Below are positions 7,389 to 14,750 of a stretch of DNA of 14,750 nucleotides, one piece after another. The notes beneath the pieces were generated by a model. It was given only the letters and a program-made list of their open reading frames with translations, had not been told where the DNA came from and did no database searches. Positions within the stretch are counted from its first letter, which is position 1; each line of letters begins with the position of its first letter. The stretch is from Bog-950 sp964620645. Its GTDB lineage: Bacteria > Bacteroidota > Bacteroidia > Chitinophagales > LD1. Where the stretch lies: NCBI GenBank assembly GCA_964620645.1, contig CAZUHU010000091.1, forward strand, positions 1 through 14,750, in the 5' to 3' direction. A program made the position numbers and the translations under genes.

Positions 7389-7421
7389 GATTAGCGCTGC
7401 GCGATTGTGCGCAGCATAATC
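7389..7421 (+). promoter_or_regulatory. Imperfect hairpin between nusA and infB
   Basis: In the 119-base nusA-infB spacer, GCTGCGC (7396-7402) and GCGCAGC (7409-7415) form a perfect 7-bp GC-rich stem with loop GATTGT. Below it GATTA (7389-7393) pairs with TAATC (7417-7421) across a small internal loop (GC opposite A). No T-run follows, so it is not a standard terminator. It could be an RNA-processing or stability element or an infB leader structure. The rest of the spacer (7422-7457) is A/T-rich with no recognisable promoter. Confidence 0.45.
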
Positions 7422-7457
7422 GCAGGTTGAACTAGTAACTAATATTAATACCCTTAA

Positions 7458-10169
7458 ATGGCAGAAGTAAAAGCATTACGATTAGCAAAAGCCGCATCCA
7501 CCTACAACGTTTCTACGGACCACATCCTGGAAGTGTTGAAGAAGGCAAAGTTTACCGTGGAGAGCAATCCTAACTTTAAGCTCACCCCGGAAATGATTGC
7601 CGTACTTGACAAGGAGTTTGGTGCGGATAAAGCTATTAAGCAGCAGGCAGACAATACCAAGATGGTTGAGAAAGCCAAAAAGGAAACTGTTGAGATGGTA
7701 GAAGATACCATAGCTGCGCCGAAGAAAAAAGAAGAAGAGGAGAAAGAGATCCTCATCAAAAAGAACATTGCTACCAAGGAAGAAAAGCCCGTAGCTGAGG
7801 AGGAGATTATTGCTGCGGACAAGGTTACACTTGATGGACCCAAGGTATTGGGCAAAGTTGAACTGGATAAGCCAAAGAAAACTACCCCTAAGAAGGAACA
7901 AGAGGAGGTGCCTGTAGTTAAGGAGGAACCTAAGCCTGAAGTGGTAGTGCCTGTTGTAGAAGAAGTGGCCCCACCTAAGAAACAGGAGCCAGAGCCGGTA
8001 GTTGACCAAAAAATTGAAACCAAGTACCAAAAGCTGGAAGGCCCTAAAGTGCTGGGTAAAATTGAAATTAAGCAGGACCTGCCGAAGAAGAAGGATGAAT
8101 CTAAGGACGACCCTAACGGCGAAAAGAAAAAGCGCGAGCGTAAGCTGATAAAGAAAAAGCCGGGTGGCGCTGCGCCAATAGAGCAGGACACCTATTACCA
8201 CAAAAAGGTAGAGAATTTCCAGCGCAAACGCGATATAAAGAAAACGGTAACCGATCAACCTGCAGAGATTTCTGAAAAGGAAATCGAAGAAAAGATCAGG
8301 GCTACCATGGCCAAAATACAGGCCCAGACCGCTAAGAGCGACCGTTCGAAATTACGCCGCGAAAAACGCGATGCCATACAGGAAAAGATGGCTGCGGAAC
8401 AGGAGAAGAAAGACGGCGCTAAGCTGAAGGTTACTGAGTTTATGACCGTAAGCGAATTGGCCAGCCTTATGAACCTGCCGCCTGTTCAGGTTATTCAAAC
8501 CTGTATGCAGTTGGGCGTAATGGTTTCCATCAACCAACGCCTGGATGCGGAAATTATAGAACTGGTTTCAGGCGAACACGGTTTTGAGGTGGAGTTCCAG
8601 AGCGCTGAAGAAACAACGGCATTCCAGGAGGACGCACCGGATAAGCCCGAAGAATTAAAAGCACGTGCACCTATTGTAACCATAATGGGTCACGTTGACC
8701 ACGGTAAAACCTCATTACTTGATTACATCCGCAAAACAAACGTTGTAGCCAAGGAAGCCGGCGGTATTACCCAGCACATTGGCGCATACCAGGTGCACAC
8801 AGCAAGCGGCCGTGATATTACTTTCCTTGATACACCGGGCCACGAAGCCTTTACGGCCATGCGCGCACGCGGTGCCAAAGTAACGGACGTTGCAGTTATT
8901 GTAATTGCTGCTGACGATGCAGTGATGCCGCAAACCAAAGAAGCAATTAACCACGCTCAAAGCGCCGGCGTTCCAATGATATTCGCCTTCAACAAAATTG
9001 ATAAGGACGGTGCTAATGCCGATAAAATCCGCGAGCAACTTTCGCAAATGAATGTGCTTGTTGAAGAATGGGGTGGCAAACACCAAACGCAGGAAATCTC
9101 CGCTAAGAAAGGGCTTAACATTGATGCCTTGCTCGACAAAATTTTGATTGAAGCAGATCTGTTAGAACTAAAAGCAAACCCTACCAAACTCGCGATAGGT
9201 TCCGTTATTGAAGCTGCCCTTGACAAAGGACGCGGCTATACAGCAACTGTGCTTGTGCAAGCAGGTACACTGCATAAAGGAGACCTTATTGTGTGCGGAC
9301 CTTACTACGGCCGTGTAAAAGCGATGTATGACTATAAAGGCGAACGTGTAGATACAGCAGGACCTTCGGCACCGGTGCAGATATTAGGATTGAATGGTGC
9401 GCCACAAGCGGGTGAAAAGTTTAAGGTGTTCGATAACGAACAGGACGCTAAAGAACTGGCTACTAAACGTGCTCAGTTGGAACGCGAAACAGGCATACGC
9501 ACTAAGAAACACATTACGCTTGATGAAATTGGCCGTCGTTTGGCATTAGGCAACTTCAAAGAGCTTAACCTTATTATTAAGGGTGACGTGGACGGTTCAG
9601 TAGAAGCGTTAGCAGATTCACTGCTGAAACTTTCTACCAATGAAATTGCTGTTAAGGTGGTTCACAAAGGTGTAGGTCAAATTTCCGAATCCGATGTTAA
9701 CCTGGCTGTTGCAACTGATGCCATCATCATAGGCTTTAACGTTCGTCCATCGCAAAACGCAAGAAAGATTGCCGATGGAGAGAATATAGAAATCAAGCTA
9801 TACTCTATCATTTACAAGGCTATCGAAGATGTGAAGAGCGCTATGGAAGGCTTAATGGAGCCTACTATCGAAGAGAAAATCATCGGTAACCTTGATGTGC
9901 GCGAAGCCTTTAACATTACCAAGGTGGGCACCATTGCCGGTTGCTTTGTTCGCGAAGGCAGAATTATGCGTAGCAGCAAAGTGCGCGTTATCCGCGATGG
10001 CATTGTAATTCACAACGGCGTGCTCTCTTCACTTAAGCGCTTTAAGGATGATGTGAAGGAAGTAGTAAGCGGTATGGATTGCGGTGTTCAAATCAAAGAC
10101 TTCCAGGACATTAAAGGAGGAGACACCATTGAGGTGTTTGAAGAAACCGAAGTACAACGTAAGCTGTAA
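7458..10169 (+). CDS. infB: Translation initiation factor IF-2
   Basis: GTPase that delivers fMet-tRNA to the 30S subunit and promotes 50S joining. Length 903 residues. Order of parts: N-terminal IF2_N domain (1-60, LRLAKAASTYNVSTDHILEV); a long Lys/Glu/Pro/Val linker (about 65-310) containing two copies of a 12-residue motif, LDGPKVLGKVEL (125-136) and LEGPKVLGKIEI (193-204); a second IF2_N domain (322 to about 380); a G domain with G1 GHVDHGKT (411-418), AGGITQHIGAY in switch I, G3 DTPGHE (458-463), G4 NKID (512-515) and G5 SAK (548-550); then beta-barrel domain II, domain III (NLIIKGDVDGSVEALADSL) and the fMet-tRNA-binding C-terminal barrel ending G-G-D-T-I-E-V-F-E. All catalytic motifs are intact. 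It is the last gene of the operon, closed by the terminator at 10191. Confidence 0.98.
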   Translation: MAEVKALRLAKAASTYNVSTDHILEVLKKAKFTVESNPNFKLTPEMIAVLDKEFGADKAIKQQADNTKMVEKAKKETVEMVEDTIAAPKKKEEEEKEILIKKNIATKEEKPVAEEEIIAADKVTLDGPKVLGKVELDKPKKTTPKKEQEEVPVVKEEPKPEVVVPVVEEVAPPKKQEPEPVVDQKIETKYQKLEGPKVLGKIEIKQDLPKKKDESKDDPNGEKKKRERKLIKKKPGGAAPIEQDTYYHKKVENFQRKRDIKKTVTDQPAEISEKEIEEKIRATMAKIQAQTAKSDRSKLRREKRDAIQEKMAAEQEKKDGAKLKVTEFMTVSELASLMNLPPVQVIQTCMQLGVMVSINQRLDAEIIELVSGEHGFEVEFQSAEETTAFQEDAPDKPEELKARAPIVTIMGHVDHGKTSLLDYIRKTNVVAKEAGGITQHIGAYQVHTASGRDITFLDTPGHEAFTAMRARGAKVTDVAVIVIAADDAVMPQTKEAINHAQSAGVPMIFAFNKIDKDGANADKIREQLSQMNVLVEEWGGKHQTQEISAKKGLNIDALLDKILIEADLLELKANPTKLAIGSVIEAALDKGRGYTATVLVQAGTLHKGDLIVCGPYYGRVKAMYDYKGERVDTAGPSAPVQILGLNGAPQAGEKFKVFDNEQDAKELATKRAQLERETGIRTKKHITLDEIGRRLALGNFKELNLIIKGDVDGSVEALADSLLKLSTNEIAVKVVHKGVGQISESDVNLAVATDAIIIGFNVRPSQNARKIADGENIEIKLYSIIYKAIEDVKSAMEGLMEPTIEEKIIGNLDVREAFNITKVGTIAGCFVREGRIMRSSKVRVIRDGIVIHNGVLSSLKRFKDDVKEVVSGMDCGVQIKDFQDIKGGDTIEVFEETEVQRKL

Positions 10170-10190
10170 TCAACACTTACTTAAGAATAG

Positions 10191-10217
10191 AACCCCGCCC
10201 GTAAAGCGGGGTTTTTT
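10191..10217 (+). terminator. Rho-independent terminator after infB
   Basis: AACCCCGC (10191-10198) and GCGGGGTT (10206-10213) form a perfect 8-bp stem with a 7-base loop, running into six T (10212-10217). It lies 21 bases after the infB stop and separates the operon from the next plus-strand gene at 10271. Confidence 0.92.
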
Positions 10218-10270
10218 ATTCTATACCATCAAGGCTATTCTTACAGAAACAAATATCTACATTTACAAAG

Positions 10271-11530
10271 ATGGATTTCCCGAATGACAAAACAGTAGAA
10301 TTGGTAGGCATTGTGCTTGCAGCCTCCTTCGTCGTTTGCATCTTTATTGAGTTTCTCATATCTCGTTTGAGAGGGAATAATTACGTATCACCACACTCGC
10401 TAATCACCAACCTGATAACCGCCTCCTTGCAGCAGATCACTGATATCATAAACAAGGGACTGTTTCTTACAGCCTTTATTTATGTGCAAACGCATTTCTC
10501 TATCCAGCAGCTTTTTGGCCTAACACTTATTAATAACAACACAGGCGCCCTTGCAACAATCATTAATTATATACTGGTAATCGTTCTGGCCGATTTTTGT
10601 CAGTATTGGCTGCATCGTCTTTCACACGAGGTAAACATTATGTGGGCGGGCCACATTACCCACCATAGTAACGAGGAATACAACCTAAGTGTGGCTGTTA
10701 GACAAAACGCACTGGAAGGCATTTACACCTGGGTTTTTTTTATGCCCCTGGCATTTGTAGGTGTGCCGTGGCAATTGTTTGTGTTAGCTTACTCCATTAG
10801 CTTATTATGGCAATTCCTGGTTCATACACGTTACATTGGCAAACTTGGTCTTTTAGAGCGTTTCATGGCCACTCCCTCTCATCATCGCGTACACCACGGG
10901 CGCAATCCGCAATACATCGATAAAAACTACGGTGCCTTTCTCATTATTTGGGATAAGCTCTTCGGCACATTTGCGCCCGAAATTGAAGAAGTAGATTACG
11001 GCATTACGAGGCCTATCTCTACAAACAACCCTTTATGGACAAACATTCACCATCACGTTTCCATTTTTAAAAGTGCATTGCGCGCACCAACATTTGTCGC
11101 TAAACTAAAAGTGCTTTTCGCCAAACCTGCATTTGCCGCATCCTATGACGCCGACCACGTCAACGTTAACACCATAACCAAACAAGCCGGTAAAACATTC
11201 TACGTTGCCATCAACTTTATCCTCACCATTCTGGCGGGGTTATGGCTGCTGAATCAATCGGCCTCCGCCAATAATTACCCGGGCTATGCCTTGCTATCAG
11301 CAACTTTACTTTTATGCCTTTCCATATATGTTGGGCTGTTGGAAGAACAAAAATGGGCAGATTATCTGGAGATAGGCCGGCTTACCCTGCTAGCAGCAGT
11401 AGGGCTTTCGTTGATAATAAAAAGCACGTATTACTTGTGGGGCACTGCCATTGTAACGGTAGCAATAACTCTTCTGCTTAGTACATGGCTACTAGCCAGA
11501 AACTATAAGCAACAAACAATCACCTCCTGA
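10271..11530 (+). CDS. Sterol desaturase / fatty acid hydroxylase superfamily membrane protein, alkylglycerol monooxygenase-like
   Basis: Predicted polytopic inner-membrane diiron oxygenase. The eight-histidine pattern of the superfamily is present: HRLSH (115-119), HITHH (128-132) and HRVHH (205-209), with a further NIHHH segment near residue 260. Histidine spacing and flanking residues resemble the animal alkylglycerol monooxygenase (TMEM195) branch more than fatty-acid or sterol desaturases proper. Hydroxylation of an ether or other membrane lipid is a guess, and the substrate is unknown. Hydrophobic segments lie near 8-30, 60-75, 90-112 and 148-180. After a soluble stretch, three or four more span about 310-412, a C-terminal membrane extension beyond the catalytic core. 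Start ATG 10271 follows an A/T-rich leader with a weak -7-like TACATTTA (10258-10265) and no -33 TTG. The 3' end overlaps the convergent glycosyltransferase gene by 11 bases. Confidence 0.9.
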   Translation: MDFPNDKTVELVGIVLAASFVVCIFIEFLISRLRGNNYVSPHSLITNLITASLQQITDIINKGLFLTAFIYVQTHFSIQQLFGLTLINNNTGALATIINYILVIVLADFCQYWLHRLSHEVNIMWAGHITHHSNEEYNLSVAVRQNALEGIYTWVFFMPLAFVGVPWQLFVLAYSISLLWQFLVHTRYIGKLGLLERFMATPSHHRVHHGRNPQYIDKNYGAFLIIWDKLFGTFAPEIEEVDYGITRPISTNNPLWTNIHHHVSIFKSALRAPTFVAKLKVLFAKPAFAASYDADHVNVNTITKQAGKTFYVAINFILTILAGLWLLNQSASANNYPGYALLSATLLLCLSIYVGLLEEQKWADYLEIGRLTLLAAVGLSLIIKSTYYLWGTAIVTVAITLLLSTWLLARNYKQQTITS

Positions 11531-12650
11531 TTAGCTGGCGATACAGCCTCATCATCTTCTCTGCACAAAGCTTACCACTCATTGCCTTGGCCCGCGTGTG
11601 CCCTTGCGCTATCATATCCCTTTTGAGGCTTGCATCCGTCAATACCCTACGCATTAACTGGTGCAGATCTTCCTTATCCGAGGCCTTAAAATACCGGGCA
11701 GCAGTACCGCCGGCCTCCTTATGGCTTGCTATATCTGAAGCCAACACCGGCACATTGCTGCAAAGGCCTTCTAAAACGGGCATCCCAAATCCCTCCCATA
11801 AGGAAGCGTTAACACACAAAGAAGATTGCTGGTACACAGCCGGCAGATCTACCGTGCTTACTGCATCAATTATTTTAACCCTGTTGCGCAAACCGAGTCG
11901 TTCTATTGCTTCTTCTATGTTTCGTCTTTCAGTGCCGCTGTTTCCAACCATCACCAGGTCCTCCTCCACCTGCGCAGCAAGAGCCGCAAAGGCCTCTAGA
12001 ATTACCTTCTGGTTTTTTCTCGGAAAAAACGAACCCACTGTAAGTATATACTTCTGCGGCAAGTTGTATTTTTTAGCTACGACTGATTTTTGCTCTTTCG
12101 TTGCCTCCTGATAAAAGAGTTCATCCACCGCAGGATGAATTACCTCAATCTTCTTTTCCGGCACGCTATAAAACTCCATTAAATCATGCTTCGTTTCATG
12201 GCTCACTGCCACTATTTTATCCGCATGTTTGGCAGCATACTTAGTCTTTAGAGTATAAATGCTTCGGTCTAAAAAAGGATATTGTTTGCTATGCTTCAGA
12301 AAAATTAAGTCGTGTATAGTAACAACAGAAGCCGCACCACTCTTATTAATTCCGTAAGGCAACTCATTGCTCAGTCCGTGAAATAAATCCACTCTATCCT
12401 TCAATATCTCAGTAGCCAACCCGAAGGTGCGCCATATTGAACCGCGGTTAAAACGGGATGTTCTATCGGGTAAATGCAATGAAAGTCTATCATCCAACAG
12501 CTCGGAGTATTCAGCCTTAACGATTGGGGTATAAAGCAGGTACTCTTCTTCAGGAAAATAGCGCGCAAGCGCATTCAACAGTACACGGGCATAATTACCC
12601 AGGCCCGTACTGTTATTTAATGCCCGCTTTGCGTCGAAACCTATCTTCAC
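11520..12650 (-). CDS. Family 4 (GT-B) glycosyltransferase
   Basis: Cytoplasmic or membrane-associated retaining glycosyltransferase, probably adding a sugar to a lipid-linked glycan or LPS; donor and acceptor are unknown. It has 376 residues. The N-terminal half has the GT4 acceptor-side loop S-T-G-L-G-N-Y-A-R (14-22) and VTIHDLIFLKH (110-120). The C-terminal half has the donor-site segments TVGSFFPRKN (204-213) and the E-x7-E motif E286-GFGMPVL-E294. HADKIVAVS and VIHPAVD are also typical of the mannosyl/glucosyl-transferase type. The start codon is GTG, read as GTGA at 12650-12647, overlapping the TGA stop of the upstream glycosyltransferase by 4 bases, so translation is probably coupled. 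It is the last gene of the three-gene polysaccharide operon, and its stop lies inside the convergent hydroxylase gene. Confidence 0.93.
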   Translation of the reverse strand: MKIGFDAKRALNNSTGLGNYARVLLNALARYFPEEEYLLYTPIVKAEYSELLDDRLSLHLPDRTSRFNRGSIWRTFGLATEILKDRVDLFHGLSNELPYGINKSGAASVVTIHDLIFLKHSKQYPFLDRSIYTLKTKYAAKHADKIVAVSHETKHDLMEFYSVPEKKIEVIHPAVDELFYQEATKEQKSVVAKKYNLPQKYILTVGSFFPRKNQKVILEAFAALAAQVEEDLVMVGNSGTERRNIEEAIERLGLRNRVKIIDAVSTVDLPAVYQQSSLCVNASLWEGFGMPVLEGLCSNVPVLASDIASHKEAGGTAARYFKASDKEDLHQLMRRVLTDASLKRDMIAQGHTRAKAMSGKLCAEKMMRLYRQLIRR

Positions 12651-13408
12651 CTGCTCCTGTTTTTTAAAGCTAACGCCCGCTTATATTTAAGAAACACTTC
12701 ACGAGCTTGTTGATAGCATACAGTAAAACCAACAGCACCGTCAGTAAAACCAAGTTTAAAAATGTAATTGCGTAAGAATTTTGCTGCAGGGCTGAATACA
12801 AGTTTTGAATACAAGTAAAGGCTGTTGCGCTTGCTAAGCTGATGGGCCGCCAGGGTGGCAAAATTATCTACCTGCTTCAACAAGGCCTCGTGTGTCGGGT
12901 AAGTATAATGAAGAATATCTCCGTAAAGGTGTTTAAGGCTTGAGCCTGCTTTCAATTCCATTTTCTCGTGAACGAGCTCCCCTACCCATTTTCCCTTTTG
13001 TCTGTTCCATAACCTTATCTTGGTATCAGGATACCAACCCGCAGTTTTAATTGCCCGGCCACAGTAAAAGTTCAATCGGTTCATAGCGTAGGCATCAAAA
13101 GGGAAACCGCTTTTCTTTTCCTCAAGCAAACTGTTCTTTAAATCTTCGCTTAAGCGCTCGTCCGCATCCAGATTTAGCACAAAGTCAAACTGCGCCTCGC
13201 TCATCGCAAAATTCTTTTGCTCTATATAGCCCGTAAAAGGACGGAATAAAACGCGCGCTCCTTTGTCTCCTGCAATTATAGCGGTACGGTCAGTAGAGTT
13301 AGAATCAACAACAACAATATCGTCAGCAAGGCTGCTCACCGAATCTATGCAGGCGCCTATATTACTCTCCTCGTTAAAGGCAATAATTACCACGGAAAGC
13401 TTATTCAT
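12647..13408 (-). CDS. Family 2 (GT-A) glycosyltransferase, LPS-core type (WaaE/KdtX-like)
   Basis: Inverting glycosyltransferase using a nucleotide-sugar donor on the cytoplasmic side of the membrane. Counting from the ATG at 13408 it has 253 residues. The GT-A fold is seen in LSVVIIAFNEESNI (4-17), VVDSNSTDRT (33-42) and the metal-binding LDADE (80-84). RLWNRQKGKWVGELVHE (132-148) is the pattern seen in WaaE/KdtX-like LPS core glucosyltransferases, with H147-E148 at the usual C-terminal position. A Lys/Arg-rich, partly hydrophobic C-terminus suggests peripheral membrane contact. The frame can be extended to a TTG at 13417, but ATG 13408 gives the standard family N-terminus (M-N-K-L-S-V-V-I). 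That ATG overlaps the end of the O-antigen ligase gene by 8 bases. The acceptor and sugar cannot be told from sequence. Confidence 0.92.
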   Translation of the reverse strand: MNKLSVVIIAFNEESNIGACIDSVSSLADDIVVVDSNSTDRTAIIAGDKGARVLFRPFTGYIEQKNFAMSEAQFDFVLNLDADERLSEDLKNSLLEEKKSGFPFDAYAMNRLNFYCGRAIKTAGWYPDTKIRLWNRQKGKWVGELVHEKMELKAGSSLKHLYGDILHYTYPTHEALLKQVDNFATLAAHQLSKRNSLYLYSKLVFSPAAKFLRNYIFKLGFTDGAVGFTVCYQQAREVFLKYKRALALKNRSR

Positions 13409-14651
13409 CGGCACCAAAGTGATTCATTAATACGAGCAGAAAAATAACATAAAAGCCCGTGCCTATCTGCTCTTCAAATGTATCCTCCGTAAAAAACGAG
13501 GAAAAGACAATCAGGCCCAAAACCACTATCAGCCATTGCTTATAGTAACCCTGCACAGCATACGGAATCAGAAATCCCGATAGAAATAAAACAAAGCCCA
13601 CCAAACCGCAACCTGCCAAAACCCATACAAACTCATTATGAGGCACTTTGCGGTTTTCTACCGGTACCTGGGGATACAATTCTTCATAAGCCTTGGCTGT
13701 TTCAATACGTATGTCGCCCGCACCAACACCCAGCAATTTGTTTTTCTTCCATATCTCTACACCCACTTTAATGGAAGTCAGCCTTCCGGCATCAGAGTTT
13801 TGGTTCACACGGCCATGCAGGTACTCCCGTAAATCGTACTGCATATAACCAATCTTGTTATGCAGGCTTGGCACAAACTTATAAGCGGAATAGGGCGCCA
13901 ACACCACCAGCACTAACAACACAGCACCAACCGCCCAATTACGTTGCGCTATGAGAAGGCGTAGGGCCATAAATAAAATACCGAGGTAAAGGGCCAGCAA
14001 TGAGCTGCGTACACTTAATATGTGGAGGGCAACAAACAAAAGGACCATAAACAGCACCTGGGCATATTTTTCTGCTCGATAAAAAACAACCTCCCCCTTT
14101 TCAAGCAAATACCCGCAACAGAAAAAAGCAAAAGCCAACATAAGGGTATATCGTATGTGGCTAAAGGGCATAGGAATGGTGTTGCCCCGCGCAAAACTCT
14201 CGGTAATTTCAGTATAGTGCAAGTAGTAGTTAGCCAATACGGGCACTATACTGCACCCCAGCACCAATACAAACGCGTACAAAACAAGAGTGAATGCCTT
14301 AAAGCCGATTTTATGAAATGCCGCAAAGGCAAGAGGTAAAAAAAGAAAGGGCAGCTTAACGCGCAACCACCCTAACCAGGCGGTATGATCTTCAGAATAT
14401 AGGCCACTAATGAGCACCGCCAGAAACAAAAATGACAGCACCCAAAGTTGGGTTTGTTTGAAATACTTTCGGAAAACTTCAAAAGGATTACTTGTAATAA
14501 CGGCAAGAATAACCAGCGCTATCATCCCTATGCTGGCCATAGCCCGCGAGGCTACAAAGCCAATAAAGCAGCATGCACAACTAAGCACTATAAGGTATTC
14601 AATCCTGTTGCGGTTGAAAATTTCTTTCACACAGCTAAATTTATCGGGCAT
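13401..14651 (-). CDS. O-antigen ligase/polymerase-like integral membrane protein (Wzy_C family)
   Basis: Polytopic inner-membrane protein of the O-antigen ligase/polymerase superfamily (Wzy_C, Pfam PF04932-like), 416 residues. About ten to twelve hydrophobic segments are visible, in the usual arrangement. Diagnostic residues are HILSVRSSLLALYLG in the Wzy_C transmembrane region, then a large periplasmic loop with the Arg of DAGRLTSIKVG, the L-L-G-V-G-A-G-D turn and the P-H-N-E-F-V-W motif, followed by the last membrane segments. Such proteins either ligate a polysaccharide to lipid A-core (WaaL), polymerise repeat units (Wzy) or glycosylate proteins (PglL); sequence does not separate these. 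It is first in the operon with two glycosyltransferases, which argues for LPS or exopolysaccharide assembly. Start ATG 14651 lies 17 bases downstream of a perfect TAnnTTTG box. Confidence 0.88.
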   Translation of the reverse strand: MPDKFSCVKEIFNRNRIEYLIVLSCACCFIGFVASRAMASIGMIALVILAVITSNPFEVFRKYFKQTQLWVLSFLFLAVLISGLYSEDHTAWLGWLRVKLPFLFLPLAFAAFHKIGFKAFTLVLYAFVLVLGCSIVPVLANYYLHYTEITESFARGNTIPMPFSHIRYTLMLAFAFFCCGYLLEKGEVVFYRAEKYAQVLFMVLLFVALHILSVRSSLLALYLGILFMALRLLIAQRNWAVGAVLLVLVVLAPYSAYKFVPSLHNKIGYMQYDLREYLHGRVNQNSDAGRLTSIKVGVEIWKKNKLLGVGAGDIRIETAKAYEELYPQVPVENRKVPHNEFVWVLAGCGLVGFVLFLSGFLIPYAVQGYYKQWLIVVLGLIVFSSFFTEDTFEEQIGTGFYVIFLLVLMNHFGADE

Positions 14652-14667
14652 CTATTACCTTCACACA

Positions 14668-14699
14668 CAAACATACAGTGTTGAATATATCCCGTATAA
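14668..14699 (-). promoter_or_regulatory. Promoter of the polysaccharide operon
   Basis: On the minus strand TATGTTTG (14675 down to 14668) matches the Bacteroidota -7 consensus TAnnTTTG exactly. TTA (14699-14697) lies 21 bases upstream, in the position of the -33 TTG with one mismatch. Transcription would start near 14662, giving a leader of roughly 10 bases before the ATG at 14651. Confidence 0.55.
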
Positions 14700-14750
14700 C
14701 TGATTTTAAAACTTTATCCCGCAGCATTTCGTTAGTTGAAAACGAGGCTG

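Noticed and set aside
7482..8258. Long antisense frames (258 and 229 codons) opposite the infB linker
   Set aside because: They are mirror images of the Lys/Glu-rich linker codons, giving Leu/Phe- and Ser-rich strings with no domain. IF2 on the plus strand is certain.
10084..10287. Plus-strand frame spanning the end of infB and the terminator
   Set aside because: It overlaps infB in another frame, crosses the terminator hairpin and encodes no recognisable protein.
14641..14750. Minus-strand frame open from the right edge to TAA at 14643-14641 (about 36 codons), possible tail of an upstream gene overlapping the ligase start
   Set aside because: 36 open codons is within chance, no family is recognisable, and the promoter box lies inside it. 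It needs sequence beyond 14750.
1..14750. Search for mobile elements, CRISPR, tRNA/rRNA, toxin-antitoxin or defence genes
   Set aside because: No repeats with spacers, transposase or integrase motifs, or tRNA-like folds were seen. All gene content is accounted for by core translation and envelope genes.

Overview
The window looks like a chromosomal stretch of a Bacteroidota bacterium. The evidence is the form of the proteins: an IF2 with the long Lys/Glu/Pro linker carrying 'GPKVLGKI' repeats, an SbsA/Ig-like lipoprotein of the type common in this phylum, and a bestrophin of the Bacteroidota form. Promoter-like sites fit the phylum's TTG-N19-21-TAnnTTTG pattern, and strong Shine-Dalgarno sequences are generally absent. 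The genus cannot be told from the sequence alone. A run of exactly 100 N shows that this is a scaffolded draft or metagenome assembly.

Layout, left to right. (1) 1-3419, plus strand: the 3' part of mnmG (tRNA wobble-uridine modification), followed 5 bases later by a large Ig-like-domain lipoprotein that starts on TTG. (2) 3484-4725, plus: the ribosome-associated GTPase hflX, with a promoter-like site just upstream. (3) 4732-5385, minus: a bestrophin-family channel, convergent with hflX and interrupted by the N run. (4) 5449-10217, plus: the conserved rimP-nusA-infB transcription/translation operon. It has a good promoter match, a GC-rich hairpin with a T-run (a candidate attenuator) immediately before rimP, a second hairpin between nusA and infB, and a clear intrinsic terminator after infB. 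(5) 10271-11530, plus: a membrane sterol-desaturase/fatty-acid-hydroxylase family protein resembling alkylglycerol monooxygenase. (6) 11520-14651, minus: a three-gene surface-polysaccharide operon with overlapping genes: an O-antigen ligase/polymerase-like membrane protein, a family 2 glycosyltransferase, then a family 4 glycosyltransferase. It is preceded by a TAnnTTTG promoter.

How the genes work together. MnmG, HflX, RimP, NusA and IF2 all serve translation or its coupling to transcription: tRNA decoding, ribosome rescue/splitting, 30S maturation, elongation/termination and initiation. The right-hand block is envelope biology: lipid hydroxylation and assembly of a lipid-linked glycan or LPS. 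The two convergent junctions (hflX/bestrophin and hydroxylase/glycosyltransferase) have essentially no room between stop codons.

I found no mobile element, CRISPR array, tRNA, rRNA, phage gene or defence system, and no coherent new system. The most interesting signals are RNA-level ones in the rimP-nusA-infB operon. No gene-free stretch exceeds about 150 bases, apart from the unknown sequence hidden by the N run.
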